From the NCBI RefSeq assembly GCF_008271745.1, contig NZ_VKKZ01000026.1, forward strand, positions 124,001-188,000: a DNA stretch of 64,000 bases. The letters are read 5' to 3'. This DNA comes from Rufibacter glacialis (GTDB taxonomy: Bacteria; Bacteroidota; Bacteroidia; Cytophagales; Hymenobacteraceae). Within the stretch, counting starts at the first letter, position 1. Each line of letters begins with the position of its first letter. Under the pieces are notes generated by a model that did not search any database, had not been told where the DNA came from, and saw only the letters and a program-made list of their open reading frames with translations. Below are positions 53,786 through 62,369 of this stretch, piece by piece. Position numbers and translations under genes: made by a program.

Positions 53786-53838
53786 GGCAAGAAGGTAGTT
53801 TTAGGCCTGTTTCCAAAGAGGAAGGCGTAAATCAAAGG

Positions 53839-56169
53839 CTAGTTCGTCTGCGGTCGGGCAGTGCCCTGGCGCTGCATCTGCTGCTGCAACGGGTTAGGCG
53901 TGATGCCCCGTGGTTGCTCTTTGAACAGTTCGAAGCGGCTAGGCTGCGGGCGCTGCGGATACGCGTTGTTGCTCATGTCAATGTCGGCGGTTTCCTGGAA
54001 AGGGTCCAGCATAAAGCTGGCCACTGGTTTCTCGGTCACAAACACCTTGGTGATTTCCTGGTCATTGTAGCGCCAGATCTCAGCGGGTATGCGCACGATC
54101 TGGTTCGTGCCGTCCTGGAACGTCATCTGCATGACCACCGGCATCACCAGGCCACCGTTGTTTTTGATGCCCACCTCATAGAAATTGAGGCCTTTCTCCA
54201 GCAGCGCGCGCTCTTCGGGGTTCAGAGACTGCAGGTACTTCTGGTACTGGGCCTTGCTTTCCTCGGTCACGGCCAGCGGGTCATAGGTGTTGTAGAAGTC
54301 GTTCAGTTCAGGCTTGACATCTACCAGCGTCTTGGGGATGTCCTGCAGGTTGCGCTGCTGCGAGAGGCTCTTGGGGGCGGCGTTGATCTCCGCTCGGCGG
54401 CGCGTGTTCTCTACCTGCGGGTTCCTGGTGTCCACGGAATACCAGCGCACGCCGATCAGTTCCTGCTCCACGTGGTCAGTGGTGTAGAACCAGCCGCGCC
54501 AGAACCAGTCCAGATCCGTGCCAGAGGCGTCTTCCATGGTCCGGAAGAAGTCAGCGGGCATGGGGTGTTTGAAGGCCCAGCGGCGGCAATATTCCTTGAA
54601 GGCGTAGTCAAACAGCTTGCGGCCCAGCACCGTCTCCCGCAGAATGTTCAAGGCGGTGGCCGGCTTGCCGTAGGCGTTGTTGCCCAGCTGCGTGATAGAC
54701 TCAGAGTTGGTCATGATGGGCTGTTGCAGGCTCTTGTCCATCTTCATGTAGGTGACCATGTTGCGGGCCTCGCCGCGGCTAGACGGATAATCCCGTTGCC
54801 ATTCCTGCTCGGCCAGATACTGCACAAAGGTGTTCAAGCCTTCATCCATCCAAGTCCACTGGCGCTCATCTGAGTTGATGATCATGGGGAAGAAGTTGTG
54901 GCCCACCTCGTGGATGATCACTGAGATCATGCCGTATTTGGTCCGTTCGGTGTAAGAACCGTCTTTCTCCGGTCTTCCGCCGTTGAATGAGAGCATGGGA
55001 TATTCCATGCCGCCCACCGCGCCGTGCACCGAGATGGCCACCGGGTAGGGGTAGTCAATGGTGTACTTGGAGTAGACTTTGATGGTGTGCGCCACTACCT
55101 CCGTGGAATACTGGCCCCACAGCGGGTTACCCTCTTTGGGGTAGAAGCTCATGGCCATGGTGTTCTTGCCGGCGTAGTTCACGTTCATGGCGTCCCAGAT
55201 AAATTTTCGGCTGGAAGCCCACGCGAAGTCCCGCACATCTTTGGCCACAAAGGTCCAGGTTTTCTTGCCTTTGGCCTTGCTTTTCTCGGCTTTCAGGGCT
55301 TCCTCCGGCGTCACGATCAAAACGGGCTTGTTGGCTTTCTGGGCCTGGGCCAGGCGGCTGCGCTGGGTGCTGGTGAGCACGTCTGTGTTCTGGAGCTCGC
55401 CGGTAGAGGCCACCACGTGGTCAGCGGGAACGGTGAGGCTCACCTTGTAGTCCCCGAAGGGCAGGGCGAACTCGCCGGTGCCCAGGAACTGCTTGTGCTG
55501 CCAACCGTTCACATCGTCGTAGACGGCCATGCGCGGAAACCACTGGGCCATCTGGTATTCGTAGTTGCCGTCTTCGGGGAAGAACTCATAGCCGCCACGG
55601 CCGCCCTGCTTGCGCTGGTCGTTGATGTAATTGAACCAGTCAATGCTGAACTTCACGCTCTGCTTGGGCTTGAGGGGCTGGGGCAGGTCAATGCGCATCA
55701 TGGTGGCGTTGATCACGTAGGGCAGCGCTCTTCCGTTGGCATCTTTCACCGCCTTGATCTTGTAACCGCCGTCAAACGTCTGCTCCGCTAGGGCCTCGGC
55801 CACGCCGAAAGTAGGCTTGTCTGGGATCTTGCTGGTGCGGGTAAGGTTGGTTATAGAGTTCTTCTCAAAGATGTTCTGGTCTAACTGTACCCACAGGTAG
55901 GTGAGAACGTCTGGCGAGAGGTTGGTATAGGTGATGGTCTCCGAGCCGGTGAGCGACTGGTTGTCGTCGTTCAGCTCGGCTTTGATGGTATAGTCGGCGC
56001 GCTGTTGCCAGTACTCATGGCCGGGTGCCCCGGAGGCCGTGCGGTAGGTGTTGGGCGTGGGAAGCTCCTGGCCTAGTTGCCTGAACTTGGATTTATCGAT
56101 GTTTTCCTGCGCCAGAACCGGTGCTGCCAGACTCAGGAGCAGCCCAGAGGCGAGTAAGAGTTGTTTCAT
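53839..56169 (-). CDS. M1-family zinc metallopeptidase (aminopeptidase)
   Basis: About 776 residues from the ATG at 56169, which starts a signal peptide (MKQLLLASGLLLSLAAPVLAQ). The M1 domain order is an N-terminal beta-saddle (about 60-290), then the thermolysin-like catalytic domain with GGMEYPML and the zinc site HEVGH...DE (H420, H424, catalytic E421, third ligand E443 in WMDEGLN). A long C-terminal beta/helical part follows. The GGMEYPM form of the exopeptidase motif is typical of large exported Bacteroidota M1 enzymes. It would remove N-terminal residues from peptides in the periplasm or at the surface. It stands alone, divergent from nothing close, with a strong terminator. Confidence 0.92.
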   Translation of the reverse strand: MKQLLLASGLLLSLAAPVLAQENIDKSKFRQLGQELPTPNTYRTASGAPGHEYWQQRADYTIKAELNDDNQSLTGSETITYTNLSPDVLTYLWVQLDQNIFEKNSITNLTRTSKIPDKPTFGVAEALAEQTFDGGYKIKAVKDANGRALPYVINATMMRIDLPQPLKPKQSVKFSIDWFNYINDQRKQGGRGGYEFFPEDGNYEYQMAQWFPRMAVYDDVNGWQHKQFLGTGEFALPFGDYKVSLTVPADHVVASTGELQNTDVLTSTQRSRLAQAQKANKPVLIVTPEEALKAEKSKAKGKKTWTFVAKDVRDFAWASSRKFIWDAMNVNYAGKNTMAMSFYPKEGNPLWGQYSTEVVAHTIKVYSKYTIDYPYPVAISVHGAVGGMEYPMLSFNGGRPEKDGSYTERTKYGMISVIIHEVGHNFFPMIINSDERQWTWMDEGLNTFVQYLAEQEWQRDYPSSRGEARNMVTYMKMDKSLQQPIMTNSESITQLGNNAYGKPATALNILRETVLGRKLFDYAFKEYCRRWAFKHPMPADFFRTMEDASGTDLDWFWRGWFYTTDHVEQELIGVRWYSVDTRNPQVENTRRRAEINAAPKSLSQQRNLQDIPKTLVDVKPELNDFYNTYDPLAVTEESKAQYQKYLQSLNPEERALLEKGLNFYEVGIKNNGGLVMPVVMQMTFQDGTNQIVRIPAEIWRYNDQEITKVFVTEKPVASFMLDPFQETADIDMSNNAYPQRPQPSRFELFKEQPRGITPNPLQQQMQRQGTARPQTN

Positions 56170-56243
56170 CAGAAAAGGGGTGTTGGTTTGGTGTGGGTGA
56201 GAGAGCAAATTGGTTAATTCTGGGCAAAGAAAAAAGCGCCTTC

Positions 56244-56864
56244 TCAGGGAAATGGCTCAGGCAGGTCTTCGCCGAAATGTTTTCTGATGTCTTGCCTGAA
56301 ATCACGCATGACCAGCATGATCTTGAGGCCCATAGGGACTAGGATGATCCCCAGGGTCAGAAGCTTGATTTGGCCCTGAAACAGGAAATAGCCCGGAATA
56401 AGGAGGAAGGTCAGCCCCGCCAGAAAACCCAGTACCAGCACCGTGTAGCTGCTGTAGCGGGCCAGGGAGTACCACCATTTCTTCTTCATGGCCAGGGTGC
56501 GCTCCACATAGGCCGCGTGGTCTTGTTCTTTCTGCAGCCGGGCCCGTTCCCGCGCCACCGCGGCCCAGGCTACGTATTCTTTGGGGTCAGTGGGCGGCTC
56601 ATACACGTACTGGTACTTTTCCCAATCAGACTGCGGTTGGGGAGGAGGAGGAGTGTTTTGAAAGGCCGCCGGATTAGAGGCCAGTTCCTGAAACCGCTGC
56701 AAATACTCATACGCCGACTGGATGCGGAGGAACATGGCCGGGGCGTCTGGGCTTTGGTTACGGTCTGGGTGGTACTGCAAGACCAACCGGCGGTAGGCGT
56801 GCCTGATCTGGGGCATGTCTGCCCCAAACGGAACCCCTAACACACGATACGACTCAGCCAGCAT
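56244..56864 (-). CDS. Membrane-anchored J-domain protein
   Basis: A 206-residue protein: an N-terminal J domain (about 1-58; SYRVLGVPFGADMPQIRHAY, then QYHPDRNQ with the HPD triad at H32-D34). A charged, Pro/Gln-rich and coiled linker (about 60-125) and two membrane helices (about 135-155 and 162-185) follow. J domains stimulate the ATPase of Hsp70 (DnaK); the membrane anchor would recruit the chaperone to the inner membrane. It lacks the Gly/Phe and zinc domains of true DnaJ. It lies between the M1 peptidase gene and a HupE/UreJ-like gene on the same strand. Its client is unknown. Confidence 0.88.
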   Translation of the reverse strand: MLAESYRVLGVPFGADMPQIRHAYRRLVLQYHPDRNQSPDAPAMFLRIQSAYEYLQRFQELASNPAAFQNTPPPPQPQSDWEKYQYVYEPPTDPKEYVAWAAVARERARLQKEQDHAAYVERTLAMKKKWWYSLARYSSYTVLVLGFLAGLTFLLIPGYFLFQGQIKLLTLGIILVPMGLKIMLVMRDFRQDIRKHFGEDLPEPFP

Positions 56865-56912
56865 GGGTACCAGAACGTAAAAGGCGGGGCCACTGCCCTT
56901 TTTGCCTTGTTT

Positions 56913-57551
56913 TTAGAAAATCGCCGAAAAATCCTGGTCTAGGATCAGCATGAGCGCGATGGCGCCGGCGGCGCTGCTGATCCCTAACACCCAATCTCTC
57001 TTCTTCACAGAGAACCCCCGCACCAGCAGGAAATGGAGCACCAGCACCAGCAAGACAATCAGCAACTGGCCCAGCTCAATGCCTACGTTGAACGCGAACA
57101 GTTCCAAAACGATGTTCTGGCCGTTGCCCAACAGGGATTTCAGGTAATTAGAGAACCCCATGCCGTGGATAAGCCCAAACGTGACGGCCAACACGTTGTT
57201 CCAGCACCAGACCGCACTGCCTTTCCGTTTTATAATGTTCAACTGCGTGAAATTATACAGGCAGGTGGCTAAAATGGTAACCGGAATGAGAAACTCAATG
57301 AGGCTGGTGTTGAACGTGATCAGCTCCAGGGTGGAAAGCGCCAAGGTAACGGAGTGCCCCAAGGTAAAGCTGGTCACCAAGGCCAGGATGCGGCGCCACT
57401 CACTGCCGGAGTACACCGCGCACATGGCCAGCACAAACACCATGTGATCATACGCCTGCAGATTGAAGATATGATGGAAGCCTACTTGAAGATACGTAAA
57501 AAAGGTTGAAGCCACAGAAACGGATATAGCTGAGAATGAAATAGCTGACAA
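56913..57551 (-). CDS. HupE/UreJ family membrane protein
   Basis: A 212-residue membrane protein with about six helices of the HupE/UreJ type: GFHHIFNLQAYDHMVFVLAMCAVYSGSEWRRILALVTSFTLGHSVTLALSTL and FGLIHGMGFSNYLKSLLG. Conserved His and Asp residues in HHI, AYDH, TLGHS and LIHG could line a metal path. Family members are linked to nickel uptake for hydrogenase or urease, but no such genes are seen here, so the cargo is unclear. It starts near 57551, 48 bases before the J-domain gene start. The upstream 530 bases to the clpB stop hold two palindromes. Confidence 0.85.
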   Translation of the reverse strand: MSAISFSAISVSVASTFFTYLQVGFHHIFNLQAYDHMVFVLAMCAVYSGSEWRRILALVTSFTLGHSVTLALSTLELITFNTSLIEFLIPVTILATCLYNFTQLNIIKRKGSAVWCWNNVLAVTFGLIHGMGFSNYLKSLLGNGQNIVLELFAFNVGIELGQLLIVLLVLVLHFLLVRGFSVKKRDWVLGISSAAGAIALMLILDQDFSAIF

Positions 57552-57649
57552 GATTATAAAATGCTCTCACATTCACAAGCCATGGTGCGAGTGGTGAATG
57601 CGGTTTCAGTTTCCGGCCGGTTATTGGAAAAGGAAGCCAAAACCGTAGC

Positions 57650-57668
57650 GGCGTTACACTGTAACGCC
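57650..57668. repeat. REP-like palindrome, copy 1
   Basis: GGCGTTACACTGTAACGCC, a perfect 9-bp arm palindrome with a single central base. It is the reverse complement of the copy at 57784-57802, and shares flanking CCAAAAC...TAGCG with it, so the two form an inverted pair 115 bases apart in the gap between the HupE and clpB genes. Confidence 0.85.
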
Positions 57669-57783
57669 GTGTCTCCACGCAGCAGAAGCGGCTCAAGTCA
57701 TCTGACCCGGATTTTGCCGTTATTTTTTCTGCTAGGTAGGGAGACCCTGTTGGTAGGGAAGGGTTCTGGTTTCATAAAACCTC

Positions 57784-57802
57784 GGCGTTACAGTGTAACG
57801 CC
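57784..57802. repeat. REP-like palindrome, copy 2
   Basis: GGCGTTACAGTGTAACGCC, the inverted partner of 57650-57668. Reading the minus strand, its flank CCAAAACATAG matches the first copy's CCAAAACCGTAG with small changes. The 530-base region 57552-58081 has no gene that I can support. Confidence 0.85.
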
Positions 57803-58027
57803 GCTATGTTTTGGGTCTGGTTTCTGAAAATGAATACAAAAACGGGAAATCGGAACTCGCCGGGGTAGATATAGAACCTCTTTAGTAAAGCACAGAGGAG
57901 ACAACCCAGCCGCCATTGTTGGTGTTTCCAGGGGCCAACAAATACAGACGCATACGCCTTCCCGCTTGCTGGTGAAAACACGCAGCAAGGGCGCGGGTAC
58001 TTTCCTTTGGCTTTACTAAACAGGTAC

Positions 58028-58060
58028 AAAAAAAAGGCGCCGGAGAAACTCTCCGGCGCC
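58028..58060 (-). terminator. clpB terminator
   Basis: GGCGCCGGAG (58036-58045) pairs perfectly with CTCCGGCGCC (58051-58060) over five bases, followed on the minus strand by TTTTTTTT. It is a textbook intrinsic terminator 22 bases beyond the clpB stop. Confidence 0.92.
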
Positions 58061-58081
58061 CTCTATCAATTAAAACAACTT

Positions 58082-60700
58082 TTATCTGTCTATGGGCAAA
58101 TCAATGTCCACGTTCACAAACCGGATGTGGTCACCGTCCAGCTCGGCTTCCACCACCGCGTCTTTCCTGATCTCACCACTCAAGATGGACTTGGACAGCT
58201 CGTTCAGGATGCGGCGTTGCAGCACCCGTTTCAACGGACGGGCCCCGAACTGCGGATCGTAGCCCTCGCGGCCCAGGAAGTCCAGCACTTCGTCGGTGGC
58301 TTCCAGGCGGATGCCGCTGTCTTCCAGGCGCTCCTGGATGTGACGGAACTGGATGTCCACGATCTTCCGGATCTCTCTGGAGCTTAACGGACGGAACATG
58401 ATCAGCTCGTCAATCCTATTCAGGAACTCAGGCCGAAGCGTTTTCTTCAACACCTCAAACACCTCATCCTTGGTGCGCTCAATGGTAGGCTCTGGGTTCA
58501 GTTCGTCCAGATCCTGGAAGTTTTCCTGGATGATGTGCGCCCCAATGTTAGATGTCATGATGATGATGGTGTTCTTGAAGTTGGCTACCCGGCCCTTGTT
58601 ATCTGTCAAACGGCCATCATCCAGCACCTGCAACAGGATGTTGAACACATCTGGGTGCGCTTTCTCAATCTCATCCAGCAAGATCACCGAGTACGGCTTC
58701 CGGCGCACGGCTTCGGTCAACTGACCACCTTCATCGTAGCCCACGTATCCCGGAGGCGCTCCCACCAAACGGCTCACTGCGTGGCGTTCCTGGTACTCGC
58801 TCATGTCAATGCGCACCATGGCGTTCTCGTCGTTGAACAGGAAGTCAGCTAAGGCTTTGGCGAGCTCGGTTTTACCCACCCCGGTAGTACCCAGGAAGAT
58901 AAACGAACCGATGGGACGTTTGGGGTCTTGCAACCCGGCCCGGCTCCGGCGCACGGCATCAGAGATAGCGGCAATGGCTTCTTCCTGACCAGCTACGCGG
59001 CGGCCCAGTTCTTCTTCCAGGTGCAGCAGTTTCTCGCGGTCGCTTTGCAGCATCTTGTTCACCGGCACGCCCGTCCACTTGGCTACCACTTCGGCAATGT
59101 CTTCAGAAGTAACTTCCTCCTGCAGCATGTGGTCGCCGTCTTGCTGTTCCTGCACCTGTTGCTGCAGTTTTTTCAGCTTAGCTTCGGCTTCCTGGATTTT
59201 ACCGTAGCGCAGCTCTGCCACTCTACCGTAATCACCAGCCCGCTCGGCATGCTCGGCTTCCAGCCGATATTGCTCAATGGCTTCTTTCTGCTTCTGGATG
59301 CCTTCAATCACCTGTTTCTCGCTCTGCCACTTGGCGCGCAAGGTGTCCCGGATTTCGCTCAGGTCCGCGATCTCTTTGGAAAGCAGGTTCTCTTTCTCTT
59401 TGTCGTTCTCGCGGCGGATGGCCTCGCGCTCAATCTCCAGTTGCATGATCTTGCGCTGCACCTCGTCCAGCTCCACCGGCAAAGAGTCCATCTCAATGCG
59501 CAGTTTAGAAGCCGCCTCGTCAATCAAGTCAATGGCTTTGTCTGGCAGGAAACGGTCTGAGATGTAGCGGCTAGACAGCTCCACGGCAGAAATGATGGCG
59601 TCATCCTTAATGCGTACGCCGTGGTGCAGCTCGTATTTGTCCTTGATACCCCGCAAGATGGAAATGGCATCTGGAATGCTGGGTTCATCTACCGTCACCG
59701 ACTGGAAGCGGCGCTCCATGGCTTTGTCCTTCTCAAAATACTTCTGGTATTCTTTGAGCGTGGTGGCCCCAATGGCATGTAACTCACCCCGGGCCAAGGC
59801 GGGTTTCAAGAGGTTAGCCGCATCCATGGCACTGTCTCCGCCGGCGCCGGCGCCAATCAGGGTGTGGATCTCGTCAATGAAGAGCACGATCTCGCCTTCA
59901 GAGTCCACTACTTCCTTGATCACGGCTTTCAGGCGCTCCTCAAACTCACCTTTGTATTTGGCGCCCGCTACCAGCAGACCCATGTCCAGGCTCATGATGG
60001 TTTTGGATTTCAGGTTCTCGGGCACGTCACCGGATACAATGCGCTGAGCCAAACCTTCCACAATGGCGGTTTTACCCACGCCTGGCTCACCTAATAGAAT
60101 CGGGTTGTTTTTGGTACGACGGCTCAGAATCTGCAGCACCCGGCGTATCTCTTCGTCCCTACCGATCACCGGGTCAATCTTGCCCAGGCGGGCCTGCTCG
60201 TTCAGGTCAATGGCATAGCGCTTGAGGGAATTGTATTTCGCCTCGGCGTTCTGGTCGGTTACTTTGGAGTCGCCGCGCAGTTCTTTGATGGCGGCTTTCA
60301 GGCCTTTCTCAGTGATGCCGGAATCCTTCATGAGGGTGGCCACTTTCTCACGGCCGGCCAGCAAGCCCAGCAGCAGGTGTTCAATGGCTACGTATTCATC
60401 GCCGAACTCCTTCAGGTAAGAATTGGCTTTCTGCAATGCCGCCGCCGCATCATTGCCCAGGTACGGGCTTCCGCCCGTTACCACGGGGTAGGCTTTCACG
60501 ATCTCGTCCAGACGTGTGTTGAATTGGTTCACGTTCACGCCCAGTTTCTTAAGGTAGAAACCGGTCACGTTCTCGTCGGTCTGCAGGATACCCTTCAGCA
60601 AGTGCCCCGTCTCAATGGCCTGCTGCTGGTTGCCGCCGGCAATCTCGGTTGCCTTCTGCACGGCCTCCTGCGATTTAATGGTATAATTGTTAAAGTTCAT
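58082..60700 (-). CDS. clpB: ClpB disaggregase (Hsp100)
   Basis: An 872-residue ClpB. The N-domain carries two Clp repeats (about 1-145). AAA domain 1 has Walker [15 protein letters not shown] (about 206-219) and Walker B in [16 protein letters not shown]. The coiled-coil middle domain (about 410-525; many Glu/Gln/Lys) is diagnostic of ClpB rather than ClpA/ClpC. AAA domain 2 has [14 protein letters not shown] and [20 protein letters not shown]. With DnaK/DnaJ it pulls apart protein aggregates after heat or other stress. The length is normal. A member of the recurrent intergenic pattern lies about 70-100 bases upstream (60769-60800), but I see no clear CIRCE or sigma-32-like site. Confidence 0.97.
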   Translation of the reverse strand: MNFNNYTIKSQEAVQKATEIAGGNQQQAIETGHLLKGILQTDENVTGFYLKKLGVNVNQFNTRLDEIVKAYPVVTGGSPYLGNDAAAALQKANSYLKEFGDEYVAIEHLLLGLLAGREKVATLMKDSGITEKGLKAAIKELRGDSKVTDQNAEAKYNSLKRYAIDLNEQARLGKIDPVIGRDEEIRRVLQILSRRTKNNPILLGEPGVGKTAIVEGLAQRIVSGDVPENLKSKTIMSLDMGLLVAGAKYKGEFEERLKAVIKEVVDSEGEIVLFIDEIHTLIGAGAGGDSAMDAANLLKPALARGELHAIGATTLKEYQKYFEKDKAMERRFQSVTVDEPSIPDAISILRGIKDKYELHHGVRIKDDAIISAVELSSRYISDRFLPDKAIDLIDEAASKLRIEMDSLPVELDEVQRKIMQLEIEREAIRRENDKEKENLLSKEIADLSEIRDTLRAKWQSEKQVIEGIQKQKEAIEQYRLEAEHAERAGDYGRVAELRYGKIQEAEAKLKKLQQQVQEQQDGDHMLQEEVTSEDIAEVVAKWTGVPVNKMLQSDREKLLHLEEELGRRVAGQEEAIAAISDAVRRSRAGLQDPKRPIGSFIFLGTTGVGKTELAKALADFLFNDENAMVRIDMSEYQERHAVSRLVGAPPGYVGYDEGGQLTEAVRRKPYSVILLDEIEKAHPDVFNILLQVLDDGRLTDNKGRVANFKNTIIIMTSNIGAHIIQENFQDLDELNPEPTIERTKDEVFEVLKKTLRPEFLNRIDELIMFRPLSSREIRKIVDIQFRHIQERLEDSGIRLEATDEVLDFLGREGYDPQFGARPLKRVLQRRILNELSKSILSGEIRKDAVVEAELDGDHIRFVNVDIDLPIDR

Positions 60701-60861
60701 GGCTCTATCTTGTAGTTGCGTAGTTTCTAAGTTTTTCTACGACGATAGTAGCAAAGCAGGTGCCGAGGCGTTTTTAGGACGTTTTTCGGAAATAATGGCA
60801 GAAATAGCTGCTGCCTTGGTTAACATAATACGACAGAATGGCTGTTGGTGAGGTGGTTGGC

Positions 60862-60902
60862 GGAAGACACTCGTAGGAGCTGCGCACACTACGAGGTCTT
60901 TT
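60862..60902. repeat. Left 41-bp REP-type inverted repeat
   Basis: Begins GGAAGACACTCGTAGGAG and ends CTACGAGGTCTTTT; exact reverse complement of 61568-61608. The core folds into a hairpin with a bulged A. It ends eight bases before the transposase stop codon. Confidence 0.92.
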
Positions 60903-60910
60903 GAGGAACG

Positions 60911-61528
60911 CTATAGGTCATCTTCTTCTATGAGTGAAGAAATGGGACTGAAGTCTGCTGCATTTTCTGTGTGGAAGTTTTCAAACCAGTTTCTGCCGCC
61001 AAACCATTGGAGGACTTCCTCTCGCTGAAGGTTAGTCTGTTTCTTAGATAGTATGCTGTGATAAGAGGAGTGGGGCCAGTCTGAAAAATCATCAAGGAGT
61101 CCATGATGCTGCGGATTGAAGTGGATGTAGTACACCAATCTGGTGAAATAAGCTTCAGAGGTTACCTCTTTCCTGCCGAACCTGTTCTGAAACAGACTGC
61201 CAGTTCTATCATTGACAGTATTGAAGGCTTTGGTATAGGCGTTGAGCAAATGGGAAAGCTGATGAGAGACACTCACCAGCTTTCCCATCGTCGGCACTGC
61301 TGCACCTTTCCACAACAATGCTTCCTCCTCTTTTACTTGTATCAAAAAATGTACATGGTTTGGCAGCAGGCAATACGCGTAAGTATTTACATAAGGAGCC
61401 ATGTACTTGCGGTACAACTGCAAAAAGTGATGGTAGTTCTCCCTGATTCTGAAAACAGTCTCCTTGTTATTCCCCCGCGTGTACACGTGGTAGAACTTTC
61501 CAGCTTCTAAAGGAACCGTTTTCTGCAT
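60911..61528 (-). CDS. REP-associated tyrosine transposase (RAYT, Y1/HUH family)
   Basis: A 205-residue single-strand transposase of the IS200-like Y1 family. The HUH metal site is LPNHVHFLIQ (H58 and H60), the opening is FYHVYTRGNNKETVF, and the catalytic Tyr is in LVYYIHFNPQHHGL (Y133/Y134), with the DWPHSSYHSIL ending typical of RAYT proteins. It lacks the second-strand machinery of ordinary transposons; RAYTs cut and join single-stranded REP DNA. It is flanked by two perfect inverted REP copies, which are its likely substrates. The C-terminal ~40 residues are an acidic extension. Confidence 0.93.
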   Translation of the reverse strand: MQKTVPLEAGKFYHVYTRGNNKETVFRIRENYHHFLQLYRKYMAPYVNTYAYCLLPNHVHFLIQVKEEEALLWKGAAVPTMGKLVSVSHQLSHLLNAYTKAFNTVNDRTGSLFQNRFGRKEVTSEAYFTRLVYYIHFNPQHHGLLDDFSDWPHSSYHSILSKKQTNLQREEVLQWFGGRNWFENFHTENAADFSPISSLIEEDDL

Positions 61529-61567
61529 ACCTCATTATTATGCTCCTAAACCCAACTGCGCTTGCTT

Positions 61568-61608
61568 AAAAGACCTCGTAGTGTGCGCAGCTCCTACGAG
61601 TGTCTTCC
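61568..61608. repeat. Right 41-bp REP-type inverted repeat
   Basis: Begins AAAAGACCTCGTAG and ends GTGTCTTCC; exact reverse complement of 60862-60902. It stops five bases before the stop codon of the 61614-62162 gene, so the element sits flush against that gene. Confidence 0.92.
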
Positions 61609-61613
61609 ACCCG

Positions 61614-62162
61614 CTACCGTAACTTCTGCAATATCAGATACAGCATGCTATAAATCTCCCGCAAGTCGGCCAGGTCCAGGATCGCTTCGTCTTTGCTGAA
61701 GGTGAGCACGGTTTCAGGGCCGGTTTCGTCTGCATCGTCCTGGAGCCTGAACTCGCAGGATTTGTGCTTGAGCAGCAGTTGATGGAGGACAGGGTCTGCG
61801 AGGAGGCGTTTCAGGGTGTCTGGTTCGTTCGTTTTGATGATGAAAGCATCGTCTATGTCCTGGAAGCCCAGTTCTATGTCCTCCATCCCGAAGAATTTGC
61901 CTACCTCATCCATGAACCCTTGCTCGTGCAGGGCGAATCTCAGGGAGACCTGGCTGGGTACCGGTGCCATGAAGGTGGTAGAAGAGATGCCTCCTTCAAA
62001 GCCGCCGCCCAAGTCAATGTCAATGTCAAAGTAGATGGGTTGCCCGGCCTGGGTTAATTGGGCGGAGTACTGCAACAGCTCTTTTTGGTGGGCCATGTCA
62101 TAGGCCACCTGTTGCCAGAGTTCTTCTTCGGTGTCGGCGGAAAAGGTCTTGATGGTTTCCAT
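61614..62162 (-). CDS. Uncharacterised 182-residue protein
   Basis: A soluble acidic protein without signal peptide or membrane segment. It shows IYFDIDIDLGGGFEGGISSTTFMAPVPS near the middle, an FFGMEDIELGFQDIDDAFIIKTNEPDTLKRLLAD stretch, and a C-terminal helix LADLREIYSMLYLILQKLR. I do not recognise a family. The FIIKTNEPDTLKRLLADPVL segment and closing helix are similar in style to small cytosolic proteins of unknown role in this phylum, some near membrane genes. Its 3-prime end abuts the RAYT element, and a terminator and the SPFH gene lie upstream. Codon use looks ordinary, so it is probably real. Confidence 0.7.
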   Translation of the reverse strand: METIKTFSADTEEELWQQVAYDMAHQKELLQYSAQLTQAGQPIYFDIDIDLGGGFEGGISSTTFMAPVPSQVSLRFALHEQGFMDEVGKFFGMEDIELGFQDIDDAFIIKTNEPDTLKRLLADPVLHQLLLKHKSCEFRLQDDADETGPETVLTFSKDEAILDLADLREIYSMLYLILQKLR

Positions 62163-62200
62163 AGTTGCTGGGAAATTGGGTTTGGGCAGGGGCGGTAATG

Positions 62201-62243
62201 AAAAAGCCCGGCTGCACTCCTTAGACGAGCAGCCGGGCTTTTT
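62201..62243 (-). terminator. Terminator after the SPFH gene
   Basis: AAAAAGCCCGGCTGC (62201-62215) pairs perfectly with GCAGCCGGGCTTTTT (62229-62243), loop 13 bases; A5/T5 flanks make it bidirectional. It lies between the SPFH stop (62370) and the start of the unknown gene (62162). The pattern TTTTAAGGCC...GCGCCCAAAA at 62284-62319 is in the same gap. Confidence 0.85.
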
Positions 62244-62369
62244 GGTTGATGGTAGGCCAAGGGGAAAGCAGAGGCAGGCACCTGTTTTAAGGCCGATTCC
62301 TGGAAAAAGCGCCCAAAACCCCCTGCCTCAGGACTCAAGACTTCAGACTCAGGACTGGCGCGCCAGCGC

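Larger units (their letters stand above)
60862..61608 (-). mobile_element. RAYT transposase element bounded by 41-bp inverted repeats
   Basis: A 747-bp unit: the transposase gene at 60911-61528 enclosed by perfect 41-bp inverted repeats (60862-60902 and 61568-61608). Each repeat is itself a REP-like hairpin with arms GAC-A-CTCGTAG and CTACGAG-GTC. This is the arrangement of REP-associated tyrosine transposases, which move REP sequences rather than a classical insertion sequence. No flanking target duplication is obvious. Confidence 0.85.

Noticed and set aside
53680-54873. Long open frame on the plus strand opposite the M1 peptidase gene
   Set aside because: It mirrors the codon bias of the real gene, has no family motifs and is fully covered by a well-supported peptidase with its zinc site.
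57552-58081. Small genes in the gap between the HupE-like and clpB genes
   Set aside because: Several short frames overlap on both strands but run through the palindromes and have no family features.
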